DNA of 64,000 bases. Source: Sipunculus nudus. Lineage: Eukaryota > Annelida > Sipuncula > Golfingiida > Sipunculidae. Of the stretch, positions 46,001 to 57,813 are shown piece after piece. Under the pieces are notes generated by a model. It was not told the DNA's origin and made no database searches. It saw nothing but the letters and a program-made list of their open reading frames with translations. The position numbers were made by a program, and so were the translations under genes. The stretch covers positions 39,937,473-40,001,472 of the forward strand of contig CM049319.1 in assembly GCA_026874595.1 (NCBI GenBank). Reading direction: 5' to 3'. The stretch's first letter is position 1. Each line of letters begins with the position of its first letter.

Positions 46001-48111
46001 TCCCTGTGTGGCTGTAATTGTGAGTGACACTGGTGACATATGACTCCCTTTTGTATCAGCCTATTAAGTGATAAGGCTCAGTGATAAGTACCTCGTTACT
46101 TCATAACAAAAACACTGTTGTCAGAATGCTTCAGCCAGGCATTAAGACTATGAGAGTATAGTATTAAGGTTTAGCTACTGATTTATAAGATGATGGGAAC
46201 ATTTTGCAGTTTATTTTATGGAATCCTAGCAATAAACTTAGTTTCCTAGATATCTGAATATTTTAATATATATCACAACACATAAAAGCAAGTGTTTGTT
46301 CTCATAATATGTGGATGTGTACCTTGATTAAGGATGGCTTTTTGTTTTATTTCAAGACTCTTAGTCATGCTTTCTGCATTTCTTTTTTTTCAGGTTTGGC
46401 AGTTTACCTACCCTGCTGACCCCATTGAAAAGCAGAGTGATATTAAAAAATATTGGACTTACACTTTTTACAATTGCATATCTATAAATCTGATATGAGG
46501 GCCTGGACATGCCTTTTGAATTATTTTGGGCATTCATTACTGGATAATTTGCCCCAAGTTTGGTCTCTTATTGGAGAATGTGGGATATCAAATGTCATAC
46601 TTGTCAGAAATCCATTATGTCTGCCAGTTAGCCACCTTAGAAATTCTTTCTTCAGTGCAGTTTCAGTAATTTTTCTTTAATGTTTGGTCCGATTTAGAGA
46701 ATGTTTGTTGTCTGATTTCAGACTTGTCAGAAGTCCAATATGGCCACCAGGCAACCATCTTTTAATTCCTTTTGATCATATTATCTCAAGAACAGTTAAA
46801 GTAAATGCAGTTGGATGTATATTTATGTAATCTTGTAAAGGATTGGGTCAAATATTTCTGAATAAATATTACCATCATTTATAAAAGTGCAGTACAGTTG
46901 GCTTGTATTGAATAAAAATTCATACAGAAGCACCTGTTTCTCAATAATTCTTGCATGTATTTCCTTGATTTTTGCTATATATTTTGATCTTATATTTGCC
47001 CTTTGTGGTGTTCCTTTGAGACTGACAGGTTTCAACCAAGCTGATGGAATAGTTCCTGATAGCTTAAAAATCATGCATTTTCCTCAGACCATCAATTCAC
47101 TGTGTTTTAACCAGACATAGGTGATATATATTTCTGTTGTCATAGAAAATTTTCAACAAATTGGTTCTTCAAAATTTGACTGGAAGTTGTGAATCTGCAT
47201 CCATGATGTCACAGGTCATGCTTGGCAGCTGAGCGTCATGACCCATGGGTCACTTGTTCAGTTAAATTTTAATGATAAAAAAATAAATCATATTATTCAT
47301 TACTAGTCATTAGGGATCATATGAAGGAAATTAATGATAGACAAAGATGCAGTTGATAATATTAATCTAGAATCCTACTGTGTTTGGTGTGTAGATTGAT
47401 GTGAAAGTAGTCCAAAGTGAATATATTACATTTAATCGTTTTTAATATAAATAAAAGCCATAAAGCCAGGTACTTATGATCATTATTTAAATTTGTGAAT
47501 TTTGTATATTCTGGATTCTCAACATCATTGTTTGGCTAAAACTACCGTACTAGACATGGTGTGAATGCTTTGCAAATGTATTTGAATACGAATATGAATA
47601 TGTACTGCATTAAAAAATTTTATTGCATAAGAATGGGAATTCAGGTAAAAATGAAAGTATTTGAATACCAGTGCAGATACTTTCAAAATGTTTTCATGGG
47701 CATTCATGAATATATTCTATAATATTATTTTAATAATCATTCCAGTAATATTTTATTTTAAAAAATCATATTATTTTCTTATTATTTTTTTAAAATAAAA
47801 ATTATATTGACACAATATTTGTTATTAAATTTTAAGAAATAGTTAAACTCTTTTATTATATGTGCTGCTTATAAGTTATATGGCCATGTCAAAATCTGTG
47901 TGACAATAGCACTCCATTTGTTAATAAAATAAATGAAATAAATCCTCTTCCCTTTCTCCAAAGATACTTTCAAAATCATACATAAGCTAAACACCAACAT
48001 CTCATAATAAAGCTTATATTTATTACCACACAAAACCAGCATGTGCCTCGTTCCCAAATCATATGTTTTATCATATATAACAGCTGAGCGCCGTGACCCA
48101 TGGGTCCCTTG
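43058..48111 (+). repeat. AGCTCAG-family element with a nested 2.43-kb insertion
   Basis: It has the same borders as 40068-42663 (AGCTCAGCTGACTATAAGTC to CAGCTGAGCGCCGTGACCC, CTTG), and the two can be aligned by eye over their full length once 44827-47258 is removed. It is inserted in degenerate Helitron-like units. Confidence 0.82.
44827..47256 (+). mobile_element. 2.43-kb hairpin-ended element, copy 1 (nested)
   Basis: It begins AGCTCAGCTGACTTTCAGTC, ends GAGCGTCATGACCCATGGGT then CACTTG, and is followed by TT. The host copy at 41801 lacks it, so the borders are read directly: 5 T before and 2 extra T after. A near-identical copy lies at 60191-62626. The 5' half carries four or more loosely repeated units with AGGTCAAAGGTCAAGGTCAC. 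Short open frames shared with the other copy are not coding-like. Confidence 0.88.
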
Positions 48112-48281
48112 TTTTACAAACTTGGATAACTTTCTGGATTTTGTGGTAGGTGGTGCCAACTACATACACATTTGGGCTGCAACACACCTCTCTCTATTTC
48201 CAGTTGCCACTCAATCCATGCCTCGTCCCTCTCTGGTTTAGGTGGATACACGTAGTCGCTTGTCGACTACCTGTATTCTAG
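48112..48281 (+). repeat. Helitron-like 3' end (hairpin plus CTAG)
   Basis: GGTGGATAC (48241-48249), the hairpin GTAGTCGCTTGTCGACTAC (48252-48270) and TATTCTAG followed by T reproduce the 3' end of 34444-34484. Confidence 0.8.
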
Positions 48282-50674
48282 TTAATGCATGGATTGCTGT
48301 GAACATTGCCTTGAATGTTGACCATGACTAGTTTAGTCAGTTCCTGAAAACTGGTGGTGCCTTCTGTATTTTTTTTTTAATATTTATGTTTTTTTTTTTA
48401 TTTTTGAGACTGTCAAATGACAGCAATCATGTCAGTTTCCCAGCTGTGATTTCATCTAGTATTCTGATCTGGTGTTTATTGATCATAAGCAGGTGCCCTA
48501 TAATAATCACCATTTTCCTCCGTCTGTCTTTCTGTCCACAAATTTATTTCCAGATGATAACAACAGTTGAGTTGACATACGAATTGAAAACTTGACTTAT
48601 AAATGGCTCACCAATAAAGCAGGAACCCTTTTGATTTGGGGTCATAAGATTTAAGGTCAAGGTCACAGGACTCACTCATTAAAAAAAGATTATGGATGCA
48701 TTTTAAGCCAAACTTTTCATCCCAAACCTTCTATCTTCCACATGTTGCTCACATGCCAATAGTGGAAGAATCTTATGGATTTTGGGGTCACATGGTCAAG
48801 TTCACAGGGCCCATCCGTTCACAAATTACTGTATACACAATAACTCTGGTTTGGATTGACAGGATAGCTTAAAACTTGATTTATTAAAGGCCCAACAATA
48901 AAGTAAGAATTATTGTTCGATTCAGTTGTGACACTTTTGTTGACATTTTCGTTCCATGCAATAAAAGCATAAATATGTGTATTTATTGCTCTTTCATTAT
49001 AATGTTATTTCCTCCTGGAATTCACAAGCTTTTGTCCTCTCTGATTCATCCTGCTACTTCTTGATATTTCCGACTAATCCCTAAATCTAAAAGCACACGG
49101 TTCCACCCACACGCGGACATTTCCGACTAATCCCAAAGTCTGTAAGCACACGGTTCCACCCACACGCGTGTATTCAAATACATGAGGTATACAATTATAA
49201 ATGTGATAATTTATAATAATTTTATTTTGAACCTCAAGGGCTTGCTTGTGAACTAAAATTGTGAACAAAAATTGATATCGTGGTATCTCGATAATAGGAA
49301 AGTTGACAGTATGATAACCGTAGCTGTCAGATATCGTGATAATACCGTATACCGGTAACCGTCCCAACCCTACATAGGACCAACATCTTTAAACAGATAT
49401 TGGATTCATTGTAAATCAAAATTTTCATCCCAAACCTTCCATCTTCCACATATTCCTCACCTGCCAATAGTAGAATATACTTACTGATTTTGAGGTAACA
49501 GGTTAAGGTCACAGCACCCACATTTTGAAAAAAAAAACTCATAAAGATATCCTTAGAGAAAATTCAGCAGATCGTCAAGACCCATGGGTCCCTAGTTCTT
49601 CAAATTGAACTTACAAATTGTTTCCACCAGGATCTTGAACACTTTTGACAACTGGTGACCTTCAGGGTCAAATAAGTGAATATTTAGAATTTTTGTTAAA
49701 CCCATAACTTGGTGAGTACTACTTATTTTATTTTTTTCTCAAATTTAACACAAAAATTTTTTTCAACCAAGATCTCTTATTTTTATATGCCTGTCTGTGA
49801 CGGGATATATTGTGGTAAGCAAACATCCATCCTCTGTCCTTTAAATTTCAGTGAAACAATGAAACTCTTCTCATGAAACTACTTACCAATAGATTTTCTT
49901 GCCTTAGTTTGATTGTGGGCAAAATCCATACATATTAAATAAGGTCAAGAGATTACCAGGCTACTTTGTGGTGTCGGCTGCAATAACCTACCAGGAATAT
50001 GATGGATTTTAATAAAACTCATAGCAATATTAATATATATAATATCTCGCTTGAGTTCAATTTCCATCAAAATCCATGCATATTTTATGAGGTCAAGAGG
50101 TCACAAGACTTTGGTGGTGCTGTGATGACTTACCAAAAATCTGATGGATTTTCATGAAACTCATTATGAATATTAACCAGTTTCTCACCTGTATTACATT
50201 CTCAGCAAAATTCAGGGATATTTAATGAGGTCAGATGTCAAAAGCTATAGGTTTTATGCACCATTTTCAGTTCTCTAGTTTTTAAAACTAGACTGGCAAT
50301 CTGAGAATATATATAGGATTTTTTTAACCCCATAACTTTTGCAATACTGCATCACATCCCTATTTTAGAGGGGTTATGCCTATGGGGATACAATGGCACC
50401 TCCAATGCCAGAAATTTCTAGTTTAACACTCAGTCTTCAAGACTCACCACCTTTAAAAGTAGCCAGCCATACATGAATAAATGACACCAGAGCTCCTCAT
50501 ATACATTTTAATGTGCCAGTAAAATGAATTTAATGTGCAATGTATCTTTATGGTTGAGAAAATATTCATGGGGAAAAAATAATGTAACTTCTCTTTAAAC
50601 CTTCTTTTGTACTAGTAATTCAATGTCCTTGCTGTCACTTATTAATTTACAGATAATTTGAATCTTTTTTGCAG
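48282..50674 (+). other. end of intron 2: degraded repeat pieces
   Basis: It holds fragments of the 2.43-kb family (about 48600-48830, AAGGTCAAGGTCACAGGACT) and a direct 52-bp duplication at 49070-49173, with GCACACGGTTCCACCCACAC in both copies. A palindromic hAT-like terminus lies at about 49270-49372, ending CCGGTAACCGTCCCAACCC. A family 3' border lies at about 49575-49593 (GACCCATGGGTCCCTAG). Loosely repeated units with GATGGATTTT and AAACTCAT occur at 50000-50170. It ends with the acceptor TTTTTTGCAG. Confidence 0.55.
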
Positions 50675-50752
50675 ATATTACATATCTAAAGGAGCCATTG
50701 TGGACAAGTTTGGAGGAGACCTGAACTCTACACCATTACACTGGGCAGCAAG
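50675..50752 (+). CDS. ZDHHC17: ZDHHC17-like palmitoyltransferase, exon 3
   Basis: These 78 bases complete the lysine codon from exon 2 and encode [20 protein letters not shown] then LHWAA and two bases of an arginine codon. This joins the end of ankyrin repeat 1 to the start of repeat 2. [10 protein letters not shown] and [12 protein letters not shown] are hallmark ZDHHC17 sequence. The acceptor is TTTTTTGCAG (ends 50674) and the donor is GTACTG (from 50753), a weaker donor than those of the other exons. Exon length and phases (2 in, 2 out) agree with both neighbours, so the reading frame is continuous. The intron before it is 24.8 kb. Confidence 0.95.
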
Positions 50753-50970
50753 GTACTGGTAGTCCAATTGTCTGTCATTTTACTGCTTGTAGTTTAAGAG
50801 CTGTACATGCCTCTTTAAAAACCTGAATGTAGTTTGTCTGTATCATCTCTCAGGGCCATTGACCAAATATAAATTTTAACTCAGTTGATTGGAACAAAGA
50901 GTATTTTACTAATGATTAAATCCTTTACATATTTTAATGGGGCTTAGTTTGGAAAAAGGCATGTTTTTTT
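50753..50970 (+). other. start of intron 3, unassigned
   Basis: No repeat was recognised up to the AGCTCAG-family start at 50971. Confidence 0.5.
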
Positions 50971-51500
50971 AGCTCAGCTGACTATAAGTCATCTGAGCTA
51001 AAGTCATGGTCCAGTGTCCGTGGTCAGTCCGGCCAGCCTTCTGTTAACAGGGCACTGTTTGAAACCGTTGGCCCAAAGAATTCAAAATTTTGCATACAGT
51101 TAGATGTCCCCAAAATCTCCGTCCATACTAAAGAATGGGTCACTATGATTTCATTCCTTCGACATATTAATGAAAAACCTCAATTTCCCATTAAAAAAAC
51201 ACTTTTACCCTTCAAGGCTGCCTAATATCAAAACCACTGATCTTTTTTTGATCATATGTCATATACATATTTCTCTATATATTTCCCATGAACATGTCAG
51301 AAATTAGGTCAGTATTATGTAATTTATTAAAGTTATGGGCCCAAAACATTATGCATTTTGAAAAAAAATAGGAAAGATATTTACTTACTTCACATGAAAA
51401 CTGTTGAAGCTAGAGACTTTTTTTCAGGTATATAACTATATTTAATCAAGATTCAATTGTATACCCAAAATTAGATCTGAATTTTGTAAATGTTTTAAGT
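50971..51500 (+). repeat. AGCTCAG-family element, 5' part only
   Basis: It opens with AGCTCAGCTGACTATAAGTC and runs through TTATGGGCCCAAAACATTAT to about 51500, where the family sequence stops. Confidence 0.75.
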
Positions 51501-51665
51501 TATTAGAAGGGTTGGGGCCAATTACATTGAAAAGTAATCATTACAATAACAATTACTTCCAAAAATCCCAATTACAATTACAAATTACTTAAATTTTACA
51601 AAGTAATGATTAAATTACAATTACTTTTGAAAAGTAATTAATTACCATTAAAAAAAATTAATATA
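51501..51665. repeat. TAATTAC-rich repeat
   Basis: Many copies of AATTACAATTAC, AAAAGTAAT and inverted forms follow GGTTGGGGCCAATTACATTG. The pattern recalls termini of non-autonomous hAT elements; borders are uncertain. Confidence 0.45.
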
Positions 51666-51769
51666 CAGAGGTATGGTTCATGTAAAGTATCATTCATGGT
51701 AGAAAGGCCAACTTATTAAAATATAAAAGGAAAAGCTGCAAACAAAACATATCCAGTCTGGTGTCAATA

Positions 51770-52485
51770 CAGTCTAACCTCTTTCATCCGCCAACCTTGG
51801 GACTGGGGAATTTACAGGCGGTAAGCAAGGGTGGCGGTTGAGCAAGGGAGGGGGGGGGGTCCAAATGGGATGGGCAGGGTAGTTAAAATCGGGCATTTAT
51901 TAGGCTTGTCTTTAGCTAGTCATATTAAAAACAACATTTTAAAACTGTGTACAAATATTATAACTTTATTCACATAGAAAGAACAATTTACAAATAACTA
52001 CAGTAAAATACAGTGTGTACAAATACTGTTAATCACTTCAAACTACTCATGTGGTTTACCTCATGAAATGACACTTGCCCAGACAACTCTGGGTGTGAAA
52101 TCAACACTGGTCACTTGGCTGATGACTGCTGTCACCAAACAACTCAAGGGTGTTAAGTCATTAATTAATTAGTGACACCGAGTACTTGATCCATAAGCAG
52201 TGAGGCGTGACATGTTGTGAACAGAGAGGCGGCCAGGTCAGCTGAGCCGAGTGATTACACACTGGCTTCATGAAATATTCCCGACTTGTCTTAAGTTTGA
52301 ATCAGAAAGTTGGCGAATGATCAAGGGAATGTGTCACATTGGGGTAAAAAACACCTGGCGGTTGGCAGATGGCGAGGCTGGCAAATAAACAAGGTAAATA
52401 AGAAGTAAGGAAATTGGGACTTTGTCATTTGTAGGTGGTAGGCGAGGTTGATGGATAAACAAGGGGGGAATGAAAGAGGTTAGTG
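51770..52485. mobile_element. Tigger-like MITE, TA duplication
   Basis: The left end CAGTCTAACCTCTTTCATCC and the right end (minus strand) CACTAACCTCTTTCATTCCC are inverted copies flanked by TA (51768-51769, 52486-52487). It is 716 bp with no transposase. Confidence 0.72.
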
Positions 52486-52820
52486 TATATTAAAGTGTAC
52501 AAAAGCTATATGATAATATAAAATTTCATAATGGCTAAAAAAGGTATTTTGTAGAAATTTTTGTTATTGACATGTAGCCAAAGATGTCATCATACAAAGA
52601 CCTGAATTGCAGTAAATACTTATGTATTCCAGGTTACACAGGAAATTTATGTAAAATAAAAAATAAGGTGCTTATATAATTAAAACATTTGTATAGACAA
52701 TTATTTTTACCTCAAATGCCCCCATTTTTCATGACTTTTATCCAAGGTGACATTGTTCTGCCAAAACTGAACAACTGTTTATTGGAATGTATTAGACTGA
52801 CCACCGGAACTTTTTATTTC

Positions 52821-53657
52821 AGTAGTTACTGTAAGATTGGTATATTCAAGGCAGATTGCTATTTTTCAGGCAGTGTCATGATGTTTAGTAGTTACTGTCA
52901 GATTGCTAGTTTTCAGTCAGGTTCATGACGTTCAGTAATAACTGTCAGACCACTGTTTTTTATGCTGGTACATGACATTCAGTAGGTACTGTTAGATTGC
53001 TATGTTCCAGTCAGGTTTATGATGTTTGATTATAACTGTCAGACAGCTGTTTTTCAAGCTGGATCATGACATTCAGTAATTACTGTTGGGTTGCTGTTTT
53101 ACAGGCAGGTTCATGACATTCAGTAGTTACTGTAAGATTTCTTTTTTTCAGGCAGCGTCATGATGTGTAGTAGTTACTATCAGATTGTTATTTTTCGGGC
53201 AGGGTCATTGCTTTCAGTAGTTACTGTAAGATTTCTTTTTTTCAGGCAGCGTCATGATGTGTAGTAGTTACTATCAGATTGCTATTTTTCAGGCAGGGTC
53301 ATTGCTTTCAGTAGTTACTGTAAGATTTCTTTTTTTCAGGCAGCGTCATGATGTGTAGTAGTTACTATCAGATTGCTATTTTTCAGGCAGGGTCATTGCT
53401 TTCAGTAGTTACTGTAAGATTTCTTTTTTTCAGGCAGCGTCATGATGTGTAGTAGTTACTATCAGATTGCTATTTTTCAGGCAGGGTCATTGCTTTCAGT
53501 AGTTACTGTAAGATTTCTTTTTTTCAGGCAGCGTCATGATGTGTAGTAGTTATTATCAGATTGCTATTTTTCAGGCAGGGTCACTTTTACTGCAAGATTT
53601 CTTTTTTTCAGGCAGCGTCATGATGTGTAGTAGTTACCATCAGATTGCTATTTTTCA
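52821..53657 (+). repeat. 47/94-bp tandem array built from the exon-4 acceptor
   Basis: A unit of about 47 bp containing TTTTCAGGCAG, GTCATG and AGTAGTTACT is repeated about 17-18 times. In the right half it has become a 94-bp dimer: GGCAGCGTCATGATGTG starts at 53151, 53245, 53339, 53433 and 53527 (spacing 94 each time), then 53611 (84). The true exon-4 acceptor is the last member of the array, 47 bp after the last of these. Confidence 0.95.
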
Positions 53658-53658
53658 G

Positions 53659-53729
53659 GCAGGGTCACTTGTCCATGGTGGTTCTGCTTATGTCCTTTGG
53701 TGCAGATCCCTCACTCCGAGATGGAGAAG
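53659..53729 (+). CDS. ZDHHC17: ZDHHC17-like palmitoyltransferase, exon 4
   Basis: These 71 bases encode, with the two bases from exon 3, RQGHLSMVVLLMSFGADPSL and RDGE, leaving one base of the next codon. This is ankyrin repeat 2, matching the ZDHHC17 RQGHLSMV and GADPSL positions. The acceptor is CTATTTTTCAG (ends 53658) and the donor GTAAGG starts at 53730. A repeat element begins only 28 bases beyond the last exon base (53758). The next expected block of the family (a CIHLAAQFGH-like repeat) was not found in the remaining 10.2 kb, so intron 4 extends beyond the window. Confidence 0.94.
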
Positions 53730-53757
53730 GTAAGGGCTATCAGGAACATTTATTTTT

Positions 53758-54123
53758 AGCTCAGCTGACTAAAAGTCATCTGAGCTATAGTGATGGTCCT
53801 TTGTCCGCCATCCGTCAGACCTTCGGGCCATCTGTCACCATGGTATGTTTTGAAACCTTTGGACGTATGAATCCAAATTTCTACATACATTTAGATGTCC
53901 CCAAGTTCTCCTACCAAACCCAAAAATGGGTCACTGCAACTTCTTCCTTTGAGAAATTAGGCGAAAACATCCGTTTTCCTGTAAAAAGCTATTGTTACAC
54001 TTCAAAACTGCCCTCTTTGAAAACCACTGGTGTTATTGTATTCATGTTATATAAAACCATTCCTGGATATATTTCCTATGTATATATCATACCATAGATA
54101 AGGTCAATATTGCGTAAATTATT
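53758..54123 (+). repeat. AGCTCAG-family element, 5' part, next to the exon 4 donor
   Basis: It begins AGCTCAGCTGACTAAAAGTC with the facing ATCTGAGCT, and is truncated at about 54123 by another hairpin-ended element. Confidence 0.75.
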
Positions 54124-54600
54124 GTATCCCCAGACAAAGTCGGGGGTTACTATGTTTTCATACCGGTCCCGCCGCCGCATATTTATCTTGTTGGCACGAT
54201 AACTCGAAAATTATTTCACAGATCTTTACCAAATTTGGTATATGTATAGATATGGGTGAGAGGACGACGCCTATTAAAAAAGAGGTCATGACCTTCACTA
54301 GAAGAGTGTCCTTGACCTTGAATATGTCCAAATTTGGGGAAAATCACACAAATTCTTAAATATCTCAAGAAATCTTGCATGGATTGATCCCAAAATCAAG
54401 TTGATCGAAGATCATAGATAGGGTTGTCATGTTCCAGAAACTGGTGGCGCCACCTATTATTCTTTGTTTTTGTGCCTTTTAGTATCCCCAAAATTGCCAC
54501 TTGACAGTACTGTGAGCATTATAAGTCAAATACTAATGGACAGATTTCTTTTATATTATGCATATACGTAGATATGGGTTATGGGATGATGTTTATTTAA
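54124..54600 (+). repeat. third hairpin-ended (Helitron-like) family, left part
   Basis: It starts GTATCCCCAGAC facing GTCGGGGGTTAC, then units with GAGGTCATGACCTTC and GGTGGCGCCACC. The second unit is broken at TTAA (54597-54600) and resumes at 59665 after the piggyBac-like insertion, to about 59970. Confidence 0.7.
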
Positions 54601-56049
54601 CTCTTTAACATTTGACTGCAGACTAGGAGCCCTGTCACCTGACAACCCCTCATCTCTTTGTAACGCACCACAATGCACTCAGGTGGGACACTAAGAACTC
54701 CCGGTTTTAGCTCTGTCTAGGAGATAAAATTAACGTTGGACACAATTAATTTAGGTTCTATACGGTTCCAGGACAGCCCTACCATAAAGTTGATAATTAT
54801 TTATTCATTCACCTTGGAAATCCTCATAAATATTCATAAAATTCTAATTTAGACTCTGTTGGAAAGCTGATTGGTTGAATGGCATCGGCAATTGACACCC
54901 GGGATGTCAACAAATGCAAAGTTTCAGTTGACCCTGCCACGTTGTCATGACAATAAACGATACCAAACTTCCACAAAAATTGGTATCTATCTAAATTATT
55001 ATCATTTTGGACTTAAAATGTGAATATTTCTCATTCCTTAAGACATTTTCTATGTTTATGTTGCCTGTTATGAAGGACGAGCGATGTCATCAATTTTCAA
55101 GATGGGGGCCGTCGGACTTGCCGCTCGATAAACATCGTGCTTTGACAACTTTCAGTACATGTTTTGAACAAAATAAATATAAAATAATGTTCAATAAACT
55201 TTAGTTACTCAAATTCGAGAATATTTGTTTATGTCTTAAGATAAAAAAGACGTCTGACACCGTTTTGACACTAGATAACCATAATGCAATGCGACGGGGA
55301 TTTCCCTGTATGTTCTGTCACGGGCAACATAAAAGTGATACTGTGGTTGGCTTCATATTCGCGAGGCTGAAATTTCGCGATTTTTAGCAAAACCTGTGAG
55401 CTTATGCGATGGTGCAGCGTCGTGCGTCGTGTGTCGTGCGTCGTGCGGCGTCTGTACTTTAACCATAGCTATCTCAAAAAACGGCAGGAGCTAGCATCAC
55501 CAAATTTTTTGCAAATATTCAGTCATCCAAAATACTATATCGGATTTTGTTTATTTTTTTTCTAACTGCATTTTCTTAGATTTTATAGGGAAAAAGCTAA
55601 AAAAACTTTAAAAATCTTCTTCTCTGAAACTGTCCAGCCAAATTGTCCAATATTTCACAGAAATGATCCCTGGAACAATCTTTCTCAAGTTTGTTCCAAT
55701 GGTTCCAGTTCAGGGATTTTTGGCTGAGTTACAGGAGGTTGAACTTTGTTAACTGTGCAAAAAAGCATATTAAAATTTAAATCTCAGAAACGGCTGGAGC
55801 TATCATCACCAAATTTTATGCCAATGTTGGTCACTTGAGTCATATCTGAAATTGAGGTATTGGTGGCCCCACCTGCATCGGCCTTTTTTGTACGGGGTCA
55901 TCAGTGCTCGTATCACAGTGACAGCTACAAATAACTTCTTCTCTGAAACGAAATGGCCAAATTGTTTAATATCGCACAGAAATGATCCTAGGGTAGTGCT
56001 TTCTGAAGTTTGTTCAAATAGTCTCAGTACAGTGACTTTTGGCTAAGTT

Positions 56050-56945
56050 ATTGGAAGCTGAATTTAGTCATATGCCATAACAGCCCATTTTAGCTAAGTG
56101 GCTACAAAAATCTTCTTCTCAAAAACCACTGGGCCAAATTCTTAAATCTCACACATTAATTATCCTTAGATGTTGATAATATAAGTTTGTTCAAATGGTC
56201 TCAGTTCAGTGACTTTTGGCTGAGTTATGGGGAGCTGAATTTAGTCATATGCCATAACAGCCAATTTTAGCTAAGTGGCTACAAAAATCTTCTTCTCAAA
56301 AACCACTGGGCCAAATTCTTAAATCTCACACATTAATTATCCTTAGATGTTGATAATATAAGTTTGTTCAAATGGTCTCAGTTCAGTGACTTTTGGCTGA
56401 GTTATGGGGAGCTGAATTTAGTCATATGCCATAACAGCCAATTTTAGCTAAGTGGCTACAAAAATCTTCTTCTCAAAAACCACTGGGCCAAATTCTTAAA
56501 TCTCACACATTAATTATCCTTAGTTGTTGATAATATAAGTTTGTTCAAATGGTCTCAGTTCAGTGACTTTTGGCTGAGTTATGGGGAGCTGAATTTAGTC
56601 ATATGCCATAACAGCCAATTTTAGCTAAGTGGCTACAAAAATCTTCTTCTCAAAAACCACTGGGCCAAATTCTTAAATCTCACACATTAATTATCCTTAG
56701 ATGTTGATAATATAAGTTTGTTCAAATGGTCTCAGTTCAGTGACTTTTGGCTGAGTTATGGGGAGCTGAATTTAGTCATATGCCATAACAGCCCATGTTG
56801 GCTAAGTGACTACAAAAATCTTCTTCTCAAAAACCACTGGGCCAAATTCTTAAATTTCACACATTAATTATCCTTAGATGTTGATAATTCAAGTTTGTTA
56901 AAATGGTTTTGATTCAATGATTTTTGGCTGAGTTATGGGAAGCTG
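56050..56945 (+). repeat. 177-bp tandem satellite
   Basis: GGAGCTGAATTTAGTCATAT starts at 56231, 56408, 56585 and 56762, exactly 177 apart, with diverged units at 56053 and 56938. The inner copies differ by only a few bases. Units include CAAAAACCACTGGGCCAAAT. Confidence 0.95.
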
Positions 56946-57725
56946 AACTTTGCCATTTTGTTGTATTTTCCCATATGAGTTATAAACCTACAAAACGTTT
57001 TTTGATTGATGATGATACTGAGGCCAGTTTGTTTACTATTTTGCAAGAATAATTCCCTGAATCATTCTTATAATAATTGTCTTTTATGGTTCCAAAAAAT
57101 GAATTTGGCTGAATTATAAAGATTGAATTGAGTCATTTTACCAAATATGTTAGCTGTGTAAAGCAGATACATCTAGCCTAGCACCAGTTTATCAGCATCC
57201 ATTACATCATGCCTCTAGACATTTAGATTTCAGGTTATCTATGGAAAATATTGACAAGAATGTTTTTAAAAGCTTTTAAAAAATGTAGATTTATGATATT
57301 ACATATCATCTGTACACTAACTCATAATTTCTCAGGAATAGCAGGAGCTACCATCCCCAAATGTTATGCAATTATCTGTCACATATCAAATGTTGATGGA
57401 TTCATCTTATTTTTGCTATCTGCATTTACTTAGATTTTACAAGGAAAAAGCTGAAAAAAACTTGTAAAAGTCTTCTTCTTGTGAACAGTCCAGCCAAATT
57501 GTCCAAATTTTACAGAAATGATCCCAGAGGCGAGCCCTCTCAAGTTTGTTCAAATGGTTTGTGTTGGATAAATTTTAGCAGAGTTACATAACAGGCCAAG
57601 ATTGTGTACGTTTCTTGAATAGGTTGAGAAACTGCCAAATGTTTCAGATTTGGCAACAGATCAAGAGTTCATTCAGTGCAGCCAAATATAGGTCAACAGT
57701 TCAGTCAGTGCAGCCAAGCACAAGG

Positions 57726-57813
57726 CATGTGATCACCTCATGGGCAGCATGTGATCATCTCATGGGTAGCATGTGATCACCTCATGAGTATCATGTGATC
57801 ACCTCATGGGTGT
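57726..57813 (+). repeat. 22-bp tandem repeat, four copies
   Basis: CATGTGATCACCTCATGGG plus three variable bases is repeated four times. Flanking stretches (57655-57720, 57955-58015) hold looser copies of CAAGAGTTCACTCAGTGCAG. Confidence 0.92.

Noticed and set aside
45361-46043. Short open frames conserved between 44827-47256 and 60191-62626
   Set aside because: The two copies are nearly identical at all positions, so conservation of frames has no meaning; no domain or codon bias was seen.
53536-53733. 65-codon open frame over the tandem array and exon 4
   Set aside because: It reads the array and exon 4 in a wrong frame; the true exon frame is fixed by exons 2 and 3.
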